Part shown: piece after piece, positions 10,912 to 22,246 of the stretch
How the letters are laid out: each line of letters opens with the position of its first letter
Position numbering within the stretch: the stretch's first letter is position 1
Assembly (NCBI GenBank): GCA_031763025.1
Contig: JASSKH010000029.1
Location: 7,440,263 to 7,504,262 of the forward strand
DNA from: Macrocystis pyrifera
Taxonomy: Eukaryota; Sar; Phaeophyceae; Laminariales; Laminariaceae
Reading direction: 5' to 3'
Length of the DNA: 64,000 bases
Notes under the pieces: model-generated
Seen by the model: only the letters and a program-made list of their open reading frames with translations
Database searches by the model: none
Told to the model about the DNA's origin: nothing
Translations under genes and position numbers: made by a program

Positions 10912-11002
10912 GTGAGTGGGGAGTGCGATAGGAAACGGTTGCTTCCACACATGGGACACAGATGACGGTGTATACGATGATCTAGATCATATGCTTTCCG
11001 TC

Positions 11003-11690
11003 GTGACATGTTGTGCTAGAGCTGTGTCGATCCAATAAATATATATATGTGGTTGTGAGATTGTGCGAGAGCTGTGTCGTACAGATCCTGTTTTTGCCTG
11101 TGTGAGATGTTGTGCAAGAGCTGTACCGTGCAGATCTATACATATAGACGCGTTTGCCTATGTAAGATGTTGTGCGAGAGCTGTACCGTACGGGTTGTAT
11201 AGATACCGGTATGCGAAGCATACGGTTGTCGTTGTGAAGTGTTGTGCGAGAGCGCTGTCGTACATATACATCCTATATTTTCCTTTGTGATATGTTGTGC
11301 AAGAGCTGTATCGTACAGATCATACCTGGTACATGCTTGCCTTTGTGAGATAGATGTTGCGCACGAGCCGTGTCGCACAGATCCCATATTTTCCCTTTTG
11401 AGATGTTGTGCAAGAGCTGTATCGCACAGATCTTACGTATCAGGTATAGATTTACATCTGTCGTTGTGCAAGAGCTGTATCGCACAGATCTTACGTATCA
11501 GGTATAGATTTACATCTGTCGTTGTGCAAGAGCTGTATCGCACAGATCCTTTAGATAAATTTACATTTTTTCGTTGTGAGATGTGTGCAAGAACCTTGTC
11601 GTACAAATCCTATGTTGTGCCACAGCCGCGTGGTACAAGTCTCAGGCGGCAAGCAACAAGCCCGCAAAGAGCTGTGTCGTACAGATCCCG
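11003..11690 (+). repeat. ~57-bp tandem array in PP2C intron 2
   Basis: About eleven units, each with GATGTTGTGCAAGAGCTGT followed by an RTCGTACAGATC phrase and a variable spacer. Two adjacent units at about 11420-11540 are almost identical. The core matches the centre of the longer dispersed repeats at 50.0, 59.5, 63.5 and 63.8 kb. Short Cys/Arg-rich reading frames through it follow the repeat and are not called. Confidence 0.85.
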
Positions 11691-11755
11691 CCCCGCCCGG
11701 CAAAAGATGATCTACTGTAACGGTAGATCGTGCATATCATACTAACGATACGCGC

Positions 11756-11804
11756 GAACGAACGAACGAACGAACGAACGAACGAACGAACGAACGAACG
11801 AACG
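11756..11804 (+). repeat. (GAAC)n microsatellite
   Basis: About twelve perfect tetranucleotide copies, ending 20 bases before the exon 3 acceptor and so likely overlapping the branch-point region. Confidence 0.95.
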
Positions 11805-11823
11805 CGCGCGCATTCGGTTGCAG

Positions 11824-12241
11824 GGTGTTCGAGCTCGTGGGCGTGGACGCGGACCTGGGCTTGGTCGAGGCCAGCCCCCCCCCATCCTCCGGGTCGGGAG
11901 TGACCACCGCTGCCGGCGACGTTGGCACCCGCGACGCTACGGACAAGGACATCCGCGATGCGTCTCGGCCGTCCCGCTCCCCTTCGTCCTCCCCCCCGTC
12001 TTCTCCAAACGCCGCTACAGCCAACGGCACTTGCAGCGGTAACTCCGGCGGTAAACTTAGCGGTAATTCGGGCGGTAGCGGGAAATTTGGCGGTGTTTCT
12101 GGCGTTACCGGTAACGGGCTGGGTGGCGGTGCCGGTACGGGTAACGGAAAGAAGGACCCGCCGTTTGGGGGAGGCGGAGGTGGCGCTTTCTCGGTCATGC
12201 CGCGTGGGTCGGCGCTGCCCTGGGCCCCCGCCAAGAAAGAG
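11824..12241 (+). CDS. PP2C phosphatase, exon 3
   Basis: The acceptor is TTGCAG and the donor AAAGAG|GTGAGG, phase 0. It starts with VFELVGVDADLG, a short ordered-looking piece. The rest is Ser/Pro-rich, then Gly/Asn-rich low complexity, then a conserved-looking tail with SVMPRGSALPWAPAKK. It is probably a disordered regulatory region. No catalytic motif lies here. Confidence 0.75.
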
Positions 12242-12243
12242 GT

Positions 12244-12905
12244 GAGGCCCTGAGAGGGGGGGGGTGGGGTGGGGCGTACTCATCTGTTACTTGCCTTAGT
12301 CATTTATTTGACCATCGGCCACGCATCCCTTTCGAGATGTCGGGGGGGGGGGGGGGGTGCTCGAATAGGAGAGATGTACTCGACCTCATGCACGGTCGTA
12401 GTCGTATGGCCATAGGGGGGTGTACTCGATAGGAGAGATGTACTCGATCTCATGCATGGCCGTAGTCATAAGACCATAGACCCTCGCATCCCTACAATGC
12501 CGGGACGGAGCATGTCGGGTTTTCACCGACCAGGCGGACATTGCTTGCACCAAGCGTGAAGCGCCGTGAGGTGTCCGGCGAGTCGCATGAAGGGTGAGCT
12601 GCATCCTACTAAGAACCGCTTGTGAGGCGGACTTGCATATGGATGACAGCTTCAATGAGTTAGTTTAATTGGCCATAGGGGGGGGGGGGGGGGGGGAGTG
12701 CTCATGTCATGCATGGCCGTAGTCGTATGTATGACCATAGGCCATCGCGTCTCTACAAATACCGGGACGGCGCACGTCGGGTTCACGTTGACGAGGTAGA
12801 CGTTGCTTGCACCAAGCGCGAAGCGAAACGTGAGGTTTTCGGCGGGTTGCATCCCGCTAAGAACCGCTGTGAGGCGAACTTCGGCACCTTGTGCGCACGT
12901 GGATG
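12244..12905 (+). repeat. poly(G)-headed repeat family F, several copies in PP2C intron 3
   Basis: At least four starts occur, each a G-run followed by GTACTCAT- or TGCTCAT-like sequence. The longer copies continue with CATGCATGGCCGTAGTCGTA, GACCATAG, CTCGCATCCCTACAATGCCG, CGGGTTTTCACCGACCAGGC and GCACCAAGCGTGAAGCG, ending near AAGAACCGCTTGTGAGGCG. It has no coding capacity. Confidence 0.8.
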
Positions 12906-13017
12906 AAGGAGGGGAGGGAGCAGGGAGGGAGGGAGGGAGAAGGGGAGGGAGGGAAGGAAAGAGTGGGGGAAGTGGGGCCTTGAGAATATAGATGCTATAC
13001 ATGATACCGCGGTTGGA

Positions 13018-13170
13018 CTGACCGCCCCCCTGCACTGAAATCAGTACGTAAAGGCCTAAACAGGCCTTGACGCGGTTTGACGCCTTGACTGACCGCCCCC
13101 AGCACTAAAACCAGTGGACTCGACGCGGTTTGACTCCCTGACTAGCCGCCCCCAGCACTATAACCGGAAC
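13018..13170 (+). repeat. ~60-bp tandem repeat in PP2C intron 3
   Basis: Three imperfect copies share GACCGCCCCCAGCACTAAAA, CCAG and GACGCGGTTTGACTCCCTGA phrases. Confidence 0.75.
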
Positions 13171-13280
13171 ACCAGGTACTGAGGTCAAAACGCCACCCCA
13201 TGCCACACCTCAACCCACCCCTCCCCACCCCACCCCACCCGCCCTGTTCCCGCTACCTTCTTCGTGGACGAAATGCCCAG

Positions 13281-13537
13281 GACTACTACACGGGTGACTA
13301 CCACTCTCGCCGCCCCTGCAAGCCGGATGGGCTGTGTAACACTGCGGGGGGCGGATGCGGCGGGGCCCCCTTCCCGGAAGAAACGCCTGACGTGGACGGC
13401 AGTGTCGCGGAGGTGGAGGACGGTAGCGTTGGTAAGGGCGGTGCGTGTGTGAAGAAAGGGGTTTCTACAGAGAAGGGAGGCGGGCTGGACGAGCGGGGAC
13501 TGTGGTGGTCGTGCGGTGCTTGGTCTATCATGGGGAG
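13281..13537 (+). CDS. PP2C phosphatase, exon 4
   Basis: The acceptor is GCCCAG at 13275-13280, phase 0. The donor is GGGAG|GTGAGG at 13537/13538, phase 2. It begins DYYTGDYHSRRPCKPDGLC and ends CGAWSIMGR. This last piece joins in frame to REKQEDRF of exon 5 to form the start of the PP2C fold (G-W-x-x-x-G-R-R-x-x-x-E-D-R). The in-phase fit on both sides supports the exon, although its middle is Gly-rich and unrecognised. Confidence 0.7.
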
Positions 13538-13548
13538 GTGAGGTGGAT

Positions 13549-13550
<2 letters not shown>

Positions 13551-13592
<42 letters not shown>
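13551..13592 (+). repeat. 42-base poly(G) tract
   Basis: An uninterrupted G-run starting 14 bases after the exon 4 donor. Confidence 0.95.
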
Positions 13593-13594
<2 letters not shown>

Positions 13595-14062
13595 GTTTTG
13601 ATGTTGCTGTACTGGTTTTATTAGATACGTACTTACGGGATACTATGCGCTTTTTTCTGTTGAGCATAGAAGACGGCTGTGCTGCCTCCTGCTCCTCCTG
13701 TTCCTCCTCCTGCTCCTCCCCCTGCTCCTCCTCCTGCTCCTCCTCTTCCCTCGCCCCTCCTCCGCTTATTCCTCTCCTCTATCTTGTTTCGCCCCCATGT
13801 GCTTGGTTCCGATTTCGTTTGGTTTCAGTCTGTTCGGTTCTGTTTCGTTTTGTTGTTTGTTTTTGTCTTTGTTTCGTTGTGTTGTTTTGTTTTGTCTTGT
13901 ACTTTCTTGGTTGGTTCCGTTTCGTTTCATTCCGTCTCGTTTCTACAAATTTCCTGTCTTACAAGTATCCTTTCCCTGTGCCCCTCTCCTTCCTCGCCCC
14001 CCTCCTTCCTCTTCTCCCCCTTCGCCCCTCCCTCCTCCCCCCGATTCCTCGTCTTTGTTCAG

Positions 14063-14634
14063 GCGCGAGAAGCAAGAGGACCGCTTCTGCGTCATGCCGG
14101 ACTACAACAAGACCGTCCCGCGGCTTGCGCGTGAAGACAAGAAGCAGCTTGCGCTCGGAGACGAGAAGAGCTCCTCCCCCGAGACCTCCGCTGCCTCCTC
14201 CTCCTCCTCCTCCTCCTCCACCTCCTGCGACCCTTCCGGCGGCTCCGATGCCTCCCGCGTCTCCCCCGGCTCGACTGGCTCTGCCCAAACCGACGCCCCT
14301 TGCGAATCACTGCCATCCTGCCCCCGGTTGGGAGACAACACGGCCGAGTCGGCTCCCGCGGCAGCCGCTGCGGAGGCGGTGGTGACGGGAGGGGCGGGGA
14401 TGGGAGCGGGGGTGGGGTCGAAGGAGGGGGTGGCGATGGGGGTGGGGCGTGAAGGGAGGGGCGGGGGTAGGTGTGGAGGTGGTGGGCGGAGGAGGCGAGG
14501 ACGGAGCGGGGGTGGAGGTCCGCCCGGCCCAGGGGTTCTTCGGGGTTTACGATGGACACTGCGGGTCGGAGGCGGTGCAGTACGTCCGCGACCGACTGCA
14601 CACCACGGTTGGAGAGCACCCGTCATTCTGGAAG
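14063..14634 (+). CDS. PP2C phosphatase, exon 5 (frame change inside)
   Basis: The acceptor is TTGTTCAG and the donor TGGAAG|GTGGGC, phase 0. It opens with REKQEDRF, which contributes the first metal-binding Asp. A Ser/Pro/Gly-rich stretch of about 150 residues follows, then GFFGVYDGHCGSEAVQYV with the second metal-binding Asp; the family usually has DGHGG where DGHCG is seen here. The two conserved parts are in different frames. The first frame must hold at least to 14383, where the second has a stop, and the switch lies between there and about 14520 in G-rich sequence. Either a very short intron (for example 14467-14506, GTAGGT...GGAG, 40 bases) or a one-base homopolymer error would restore the frame. 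I cannot choose between them. Confidence 0.75.
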
Positions 14635-14859
14635 GTGGGCGGGAGCGGGGAGCAGGCGTTCATTGTGTAAGGGTTTTCGTGGAAGACTACGTAGTAATTC
14701 GGGGATGGGTGATAAGTTGACTTACTTTTGCCTCTGGATGCAAAAATGCCCCTTTTTTGTTCCTGTTTTTTTTCAATGTTTTGTCACCTTTTGTTGCGTC
14801 CCGTTTGATCTCCATCCCAAACCGCCCTCTATCCCATCCCACCCCATATCGTTTAATCC

Positions 14860-14890
<31 letters not shown>

Positions 14891-15105
14891 GGCTCGTTTG
14901 TCGTCATGTTTTTGTTCATGCCATCTGATTATTTGTCATCCCTTCCCATCGTATCCCACCCCATTGAATCCCAAGTTTTTTTGTGTTTCGGCGTATCATC
15001 TATCTGGTATTTTCTCGTTCATTCCATCTCATGCTATGTATCATATTTGGTCCTCTATCCCATCCCATCCCATCCCATCCCATATTTTTTTTTCGTTTGT
15101 TTCAG

Positions 15106-15224
15106 GACCCCGAGAAGGCCATGCGCGAGGCGTTCTTGTCTGTCGACTCCGAGTTCCTTGAGATGGCGGGGGAGAAGGACTGGTACAGCGGAACAACGGT
15201 GTTGGTCGCTTTGATGCGAGGAAG
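15106..15224 (+). CDS. PP2C phosphatase, exon 6
   Basis: The acceptor is TTTCAG and the donor GGAAG|GTCCGT, phase 2. It encodes DPEKAMREAFLSVDSEFLEM, an alpha-helical stretch typical after DGH, and then WYSGTTVLVALMRGR, the family's G-[ST]-T-A-hydrophobic strand. Confidence 0.9.
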
Positions 15225-17669
15225 GTCCGTCCAACCATCGTTCAGCCGCCTTTTTTTCTGTTCATTTGACTCCTTTTTTCTCGCAGGGTGTTTCGAGAAA
15301 AAAAAACTTGCGCCCTTTGCAACTGCTGAGGCCTCTGCCTGCGCCCGCTCTTGGGGACAGATTGCTTGGAATCAGACTTGATAGTTTTGGACGATTTCGA
15401 ACCGTTTTTTTTTTTGTCGTGCAAAAAAAAATGCCCCACAATATTTTTCAAGTACGAGTTTGTTCCCGAAAACGAATAATTTCTGAAGGAGATTAAATAA
15501 AAGGCTTTTTTACCTCTGCAAAACTTATCCCCCAACGTGGACGAAGTTCTCTACTACGGTAGAAGAGTTCGTTTGGATACGGTAAATCTATTGTATTTAA
15601 ATTGAAACAAAACTTGAGCCTCGTATGAGAGGTCGAGGATTTCGTGGACACTCGTACTCACCTTCGCAAGCCGCGTTTACCACTCTGCATGAAAATTGTA
15701 AGGATATTTTTAACAGTAATATGCATACCAAACGGCCCCTATATTTCCGTCCAGACTGGTATGTGGTAACTTCGACCGCGCGTATTTTTATAGCCAAAAA
15801 CACCCGTGTTCTATGCGGGGCACGTGATAAAACAGATTTTATCACCCCTGAAGAACTGCATCCACGTTTGGAGGATATTTTTTTTCGAAAAATGAGAGCT
15901 GGATATTTTTTGGCGGTGGGTTTGGGCGATGCTCAGCATTGCTGTGCAAGCTGCGTGATGGATCCATGGATGGCGTTTTTTTTTTTCATTTCTTTGTTCT
16001 CTCTTTTTTTTGCGATTTGGTCAGTCAGTCTTACATTGGTTGACATGAAAATACGTAACGGCTGTGAGATCGCGATGGGTTTCGTCGATATATGATATAT
16101 ATCGTATAGGGTTGAATATCGCATCGGAAGTTTCGAAGTATCGCACTTTTGACGTATCGTATCGAATGTGTTTTGTCCTCCTCATTCCCTGGCATCTGAT
16201 CGTGTTTTTTATGCTGGTACTGAACGAAAGCTTTCGCTGTACGTACCAAATGTCGAGAAACCGTATCGATTACGATCGTACTATTTTTTTTTGTTCCTCT
16301 CGAATCGATCACCATCTTCTTTTTTTTTATTTTCTCGGCATCGTGTATATCGAACTCAACTCTCAGTCGATATCCCCAACACTGTTATCGTGCCTTCGCA
16401 ACAAGGTTTCCCTTCGGGATGTGGTAGATTTTCAATCCAGGGGGTGTCGCGATGGAACACAGGAGTTCCTGCAGTATGTATAGGCGTCTATGCGAGGTTC
16501 GCTGGGGTTGTACCGCTGCTGCTGCTGCTGCTGCTGCTGCTTGCAGCTCGTTGTCTTCAGGATGGCACGCCCACACACGCCCACGCGCGCACACAGCACA
16601 GCGGCACCGTTCGTAGCTGTCCTAAATACATACACCTGGTATATATATGGTATATAATCTATACCAGGTATATTGTACATGTATTATACATGCATTATAC
16701 GTGTGTTGTATATGTACGGCTACTGCTGTTGTACCGTGGTTGCCGCAGCGTCAAAAGTCTACAATGAATACAGGTAGGTACGCGGCAACAAGATGCCATA
16801 GCACAAAAGACTAAATAAAGAAAAACTGAAAATTGCATCCGCCGTTTAGCGACTGGCTGTGTTCTGTGTTCCTGGTTTCTACTGCTGCGAGATTCTAAGA
16901 CGACACACATGCGCACGCTCACCCACACGCACGCAAAAGCACCGTTCGTGGCTGCCACAAAAAAAAAGGCAAAGTCTTGAAGCGCGGCTGTTGCACCGTG
17001 GCTGCCTGTAGTATGCAGCCTTTTTGAGGGCTGCTGCTGTGGTACTTCTGAAACGTCTGTATTTTTGTGTTTTTTGTGTTTTGTGTGTGTGTGTGTTTTT
17101 TTTCTTTTCTTTTTTTTCGTTGGGTGTTTTTTATGTGTTTTCGCTCATTTATCTCTTTAGTACGCGCACCACCGTTTTGGCCAAACGCTAAACGTGCCAA
17201 GAAGGGAAGGTCGTCCGGGCACTGCCATCGAAGTTTACTCGCGATGCATGCAGAGTGTCGCGCGTGCCGTGCGCTCGAGGTTGTTTTTCGGTAGGGGGGG
17301 GGGGGGGAGTAATAAGACGATTTCCCCGAGTTTTCTGTACGAGAGGCCTTACTTTATTTGCATACGTATATACCAACACAACCTACGAGGTATATATATA
17401 CCCAGAAATATGTATTCGTACATAATATATCTTAGTTTTTTTTTTTCCAAAGTAAACTGAAAAAAGAAGGTACATGTGAAATATATATATTGGTTCGTAG
17501 GTTAGAATGATCGTTGATCTCTTTTTTCGGCTTTTTTGTTGTTTCGGTTTTCCTTTCGTTTTTTATCGTGTTATCGCCGCTCATATGATACATATCCGCC
17601 GCGCTCGGCTATTCGCTCGGCCCTCCCCGCGTTTTTTTTTTTTTTGGTTTTTTTTTTTGTCATGTTCAG
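15225..17669 (+). other. PP2C intron 6
   Basis: 2445 bases from GTCCGT to TTCAG. It holds T-runs, a (CTG)8-like tract near 16518, a palindromic TACCAGGTA at 16662 and a 13-base G-run near 17296. An open stretch at 15625-16095 has a partly protein-like translation (for example RPLYFRPDWYVVTSTARIFI), but I recognise no family and see no splice support. Confidence 0.7.
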
Positions 17670-17817
17670 GAAGTTGTTGATCGGAAACGTTGGTGACGGA
17701 GAGGCGGTCTTGTCCAGGGGAGACGAGGCGGTTCACATGTCGCCAGTTCACAACCCGGGTCGGGCTTCTGAGAACGCTAGGATCGTCGCAGCTAACGGCT
17801 GGGTTACCACGGAGCAG
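17670..17817 (+). CDS. PP2C phosphatase, exon 7
   Basis: The acceptor is TGTTCAG and the donor GAGCAG|GTACGG, phase 0. It encodes KLLIGNVGDGEAVLSRGDEA. The family consensus is G-D-S-R-A-V, so Ser-Arg is replaced by Gly-Glu. The substrate-flap region with VHNPGRASENARIVAANGWV follows. Confidence 0.9.
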
Positions 17818-17887
17818 GTACGGTGTGTGGTGTGGTGTGGTGCACAAGATATACTAGCGGCGGGCTAAGATCTAGATGATGTACAGG

Positions 17888-17995
17888 GGATCGTGATCTA
17901 TCTGTAGGTCATCTATATGTAGGTGATTTATCTATAGGTGATCTATCTGCAAGTGATCTATCGGTAGATGAATTATCTGTGGATGATCTGTCTAT
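17888..17995 (+). repeat. ~17-bp GATCTATCTGTAGGTGAT repeat
   Basis: Six to seven degenerate copies in PP2C intron 7. The unit resembles, in reverse complement, the ATCATCTACAGATAGATC repeats near the right end of the window. Confidence 0.8.
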
Positions 17996-18133
17996 CCGGC
18001 GTGTGGAAACTTGACCTTTGGAATTGGAGTTGGGCAGTGCTTGCGATACAGTATATACGTAAAAGGGTACGTTACTCATGTTTGCTGTCGCTCCCTGTGT
18101 TTCCGTTGTGCTGTCACCTCATTTTACGTCTAG

Positions 18134-18228
18134 GAGCTGTTCATGCGCCAGCTCAAGCAAATGGACCTGGACGACCCTCAGATCAGGATGGCTGCCACCG
18201 ACCACGTCCGCTGGACTACGATCAGACG
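18134..18228 (+). CDS. PP2C phosphatase, exon 8
   Basis: The acceptor is ACGTCTAG and the donor AGACG|GTGCGT, phase 2. It encodes ELFMRQLKQMDLDDPQIRMA and then DHVRWTTIRR, leading into the conserved R-V-x-G-x-L-A-V-S-R segment of the next exon. Confidence 0.85.
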
Positions 18229-18239
18229 GTGCGTTCGTA

Positions 18240-18430
18240 CTTTACCGTACCTTATGCCGTACGGTATACCGTACTACTATCCCATACCTTACCATGTCAT
18301 ACCATACCATATCATACCATACCATACCATACCATACCGTGTCATACCATACCATGCCATACCATACCATATCAAACGGCACTTACCGTACCATGCCATG
18401 CCACGCTATACAATACAATACCATACCACC
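18240..18430 (+). repeat. (ATACC)n pentanucleotide tract
   Basis: About 35 imperfect ACCAT/ATACC copies in PP2C intron 8, beginning about ten bases after the donor. Confidence 0.9.
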
Positions 18431-19983
18431 AAAGCATGGCATGTACCAGATACCTGGTGGTAATACAGTACACCATACCATACCGTGAATATAATATCAT
18501 AGTACAAGGGTTTCCCATGGGGCCCGGCATTCGCCGGCACCCATGCTTCGGGTAGGGCAGGGTAGGAGTTCGACTTGTGCGACAGATAGCAAACAATACC
18601 GCTACGCACATGAAACATAATCCTCGTAGTATGTTAACTAATGCCAAGACTTCCAACACGGCCAAATCGTCTACACTGCCAATGGAATTACTATCTATGC
18701 AATTTCTTGTGCAAATCCTATTCCGAGCTTCAGATTTCAATCGGATTATCATCCAACACAAATACGACAGGTGTGTATATACCTTGTACCTGGTACCAGT
18801 CGATGAATACGTGACTCGGAATATCCTTATTGTTTTCGCAAATTCCGAGCCCACGCCGACTGACTCTCTAGTCCCGCCACAAAGAGACGTGTCGACTGTG
18901 TTTTTAAGTGATATTTCGACCCAATCAAGCATCCGGGGCTAGCACGCTGGCTGACTGCTGACTGCTTGCTGAATGTTTTCTACGTAGTCATGGAGAGTAG
19001 CCAGCTTCTCTTGCTAGATCCGCGCCTCGCAGGCCGATTTTATGTAGTCAGAGCACAGAGAGACGAGCTGACGGCCTTTTGCCTTCGTCGTTCAACTATT
19101 GGGTTGTTAGAATAACATAAATACTGCTGCTTGCTGCTGCTGTTGTAGACTATACTCACCACCGAAGGGCGTCTAACACAACAACAAAAAATCGTAGGTT
19201 GTCGACGGGCAGTAGACATGGCAGCGGCCAGCGACAACTCGTGCTATTGCTCGGGCTGCAATTACTGTACGATGGCCGCGTACAGCATCATTACTATTTT
19301 TTTAAATCCTCCGGCGGACTGGTAAAAGTAAAGCTCAAGCTCACCACATCTCCACGTTTGGAATACGTGTCGTGTGCCAATTTAACCTGTAGCCCCCGTT
19401 GTCTCTGAAGCTGCCGCGTCTTCGTACATTTTCCATTCATACTCGTGCCCCTAAATGCACCCAACTTTCAATGTAAAAAAACAAGAAAAAACGGGATATA
19501 TATATTTTTTACACTAAAATATCCAAGATCCGGGTGTAATATAAGATTCGAAAATAAGTATCAAACCAAGAAAAGCTAAGAAACAAAACCCTAGAAAATC
19601 AGTACGAGGTAGGATACTCGAATACTATCATACGTAGAGGGACGGCAAAGCAGCCCTGCACAGCAGAGCGTACGTACTCGTATTCGTACATACTCGAGCT
19701 ATGTGCTCGTACTCGTACAACGCTCGAGCTCGGAGTTAAGCTACTACGCACCATAGTACCTGTTTCTGACGTTGTATACTCAGACGAAATATTTATACAT
19801 GCCCGTTCATTCTTACGCTCTCACGTGAAACCGAAATCGAAGATTCTTTAATTCACAAGAAAAGGGATAATTTTTTTATAATACAAATAATCCTAGATCC
19901 AATCTCAAGATCCGAAAACCAACGATAAAAATAATCTCGCCGAATCACAGCAATACTCGTACCGGTACTACATACAGCAGTAC

Positions 19984-20092
19984 TATTACGGGGGTCCATA
20001 GTTAATAGGACCTATGGTACACATGAAAACCTATATATTTACCTATTTTTACTAACGATATTTGGTCCTATTTACTAGGGTCGCCCGTAATA
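19984..20092. mobile_element. MITE family A, copy in intron 8
   Basis: Runs from TATTACGGGGGTCCATAG to GGTCGCCCGTAATA. A TACCAGGTA palindrome begins 3 bases beyond its right end. Confidence 0.85.
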
Positions 20093-20447
20093 CATACCAG
20101 GTAACAGATTAATCCTCCAGGAGCGAGCGTGTTTACGCACTCCACACCACGAGTTGGCCGTGAAGGGGAGTTGCTTGCTGTAGGGGAGTTGTTGCTCTGT
20201 ACCTGGTACAGCAGTAGGGCTTGTTTCACACGTGCTCAAGCACTCACATTTTCTGTCAATGTGTCGTTTTGCACAGCATATCAGACTGGCAGGCAGAGCG
20301 CGCGTACTCGTGCTCGTACAAACTCGTATGTGCTTGTACTCGTACAAGTATACCCACTCGTATGTCCTTGTATTCGTACAACAACGCTCGAGCCCGGGCT
20401 GCCTTCCGCCTCCTCCTTTCCGCTTTGGTGACTCCCGCCGAATGCAG

Positions 20448-20553
20448 CGTGTGTGGCGAGCTCGCCGTGTCGCGATCCATCGGGGACCGAGACTTCAAAG
20501 GCTTCACCAAGAGGCGTTTGGAGCAGGGGACCGAGGGGGTTGCTCCCCTGGAA
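20448..20553 (+). CDS. PP2C phosphatase, exon 9
   Basis: The acceptor is ATGCAG and the donor CTGGAA|GTGAGT, phase 0. It encodes VCGELAVSRSIGDRDFKGF, the diagnostic PP2C segment L-A-V-S-R-x-[IF]-G-D, then a charged tail ending GVAPLE. Confidence 0.92.
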
Positions 20554-20641
20554 GTGAGTGCGTGTCATGTGTATATGAGGCATTTCGTCATGGTGACATT
20601 TTCTATAGATACGTAGGCGTTGTAAGCAATGCCACGAAACC

Positions 20642-20740
20642 TATTAACCCGTTTTAGGAGTGCTCCCGTTGTGGGGACAAATGGTTGGATTTAGAGTAGG
20701 ATTTAGGTGCTTGTACAGTGCAGTACTAAAAGGGTTGACA
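20642..20740. mobile_element. MITE family B, copy in intron 9
   Basis: The left end is ATTAACCCGTTTTAGGAGTG and the right end ACTAAAAGGGTTGAC. This copy shows best that the element is bounded by TTAA plus CCC/GGG. Confidence 0.7.
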
Positions 20741-20847
20741 AATGCAAGTACGCAAGACATTTTTTTTTTTGTTTTTTTTTGTTGTTGTTGCGAATCGGGA
20801 AACGAATTCTTCTTTAATCCTGTGGAAGTGTTATGATCGACGCCACT

Positions 20848-21108
20848 TGTTAAGGTCAAGGTCGGGACATTTTGTATCCCTGGACAGGTTTGCCTAATAA
20901 GCCGGTACTCGTTGGTACTCACGTGTGTTGTTCGCTTAGAGATAGAACAAGAGCAGCTTTGTTCCTTTCGTGCACGGGGAGACTGAGAGCAAAGCTCGTG
21001 CCCGCTGAAGATACGAGATACGCCTCCCAAGTACTACGAATACGATCCCATTACCTGAACCCAGGTAATTGCCGAGCTTTCAGCCTCATTCAAAGCAGTA
21101 CGATAACA
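20848..21108 (-). mobile_element. solo LTR of the gypsy element, inverted
   Basis: The reverse complement matches the LTRs at 31907 and 36300 from TGTTAT...to...TTAACA, including TTACCTGGGTTCAGGTAATG, GATACGCCTCCCAAGTACTA (given as seen here) and CCTGTCCAGGGATAC (reverse strand). About 17 bases around the CCCAGCGAGGCACGAG motif are lost. No target duplication is visible. Confidence 0.85.
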
Positions 21109-21589
21109 GACGACTGTTTTTTTATGGCGCGCAACGTTTCGTTTGTCTCGGGCACGATTTTTTTTTTTTTTTTTTTTTTTTTTTTCACAGAAATGTCACG
21201 TTTTTTTTACTACCAGTAAACTTTACGTTTTTTTTTTTTCATGTAAGCTGCCCTTTAGATTTTTTCACGTGATGTCTCGGGTGATGAGCACTGGTATAAA
21301 GTACGGCACGATTTTGTGATGGAAAACGGTTACTTTCCTAACGAAAAATCCCCATTCATGGGGGGGCACGACAAAAAAGGAAAAAAGCAGAAAAACAGCC
21401 CGACACTTCCCCCCAGATTATGACGAGAAAGAAACCGGTGGGGTGGGAGTTCTGTGCAGATGTTTTTTTGCAGCGATTTTTTTCGTGTTTCCTTTCGTTT
21501 GGCCCTTCTTTATTTTGCTCTGTCTGGGAGTAACTCAGATCCCGGGCGACATGGAGGGGTTTGGTACACTAGATAGTAGCGAGAAAACG

Positions 21590-21893
21590 ATCGCTATCCT
21601 AGGGAAAAAGATGGTGGCCACAGGTGGCGAAACCGGAAGTGAACAAGACTACCGTAGCAGAAGGCTTCTATATGGAAATGACGTCACGAGCGCCCAATTG
21701 TTGGAGGTGTCTCTACTAGGAGTAGAAACGGTGCTTCGTCTCGAAAGGGATACGTGGGCAGTGGGCAAATGACTAAGGCAAGCAGCAAATGAGAACCTCC
21801 CCCCGGTGCTCCGGCTCGAAAGGGATGCGTGGTCAATGGTCAAATGACTAAGGCAAGCATCAAGTGAGCCCCCCCCCCCCCCCCCCCCCCCCC
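21590..21893 (-). repeat. repeat family F, inverted copies in PP2C intron 9
   Basis: Two units share GTGCTYCGKCTCGAAAGGGA, CGTGG, CAATGGTCAAATGACTAAGG and CAAGCA, each ending ATGAGAAC or AAGTGAGC before a C-run (29 C at 21865-21893). Read on the minus strand this is a G-run followed by family F sequence. Confidence 0.8.
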
Positions 21894-22020
21894 CGCTCTT
21901 ACAGAGGGGCTGCTACAGTAGTAGTCTATTAGTGTGCTACGATACAGGTAGAGCACTTTTTGGCACTGGGACTGACCGGGTCCCTAAACCCTACAACGTT
22001 GGAATACCAGCATTAACACT

Positions 22021-22125
22021 GTTGCGGGGTCCATAGTAAATAGGACCTACGGTACATACAAAAACCTATATATTTTCCTATTTTTCCTAACTTTTTGGTC
22101 CTATTTACTATGGTCTCCCGTAATA
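22021..22125. mobile_element. MITE family A, copy in intron 9
   Basis: CGGGGTCCATAGTAAATAGG pairs with GGTCCTATTTACTATGG. The left terminus is slightly eroded. Confidence 0.8.
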
Positions 22126-22246
22126 GTGTTTCTACGATATTATTCGTGACGTACCCACACTTCGTACGTGGTATAGGCTTTGGGATAGTTCATCGGGTTT
22201 TGCACTTCGATAGGTTTTTCTCAAAATCAGTTCCTGGGTGACTTAC

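Noticed and set aside
11239-11745. 168-codon Cys/Arg-rich frame in PP2C intron 2
   Set aside because: Generated by the tandem array; no domain, and it lies between exons that splice in phase.
15625-16095. 156-codon frame in PP2C intron 6
   Set aside because: It lies inside a well-supported intron, ends in a Phe-rich T-run translation, and matches no known family.
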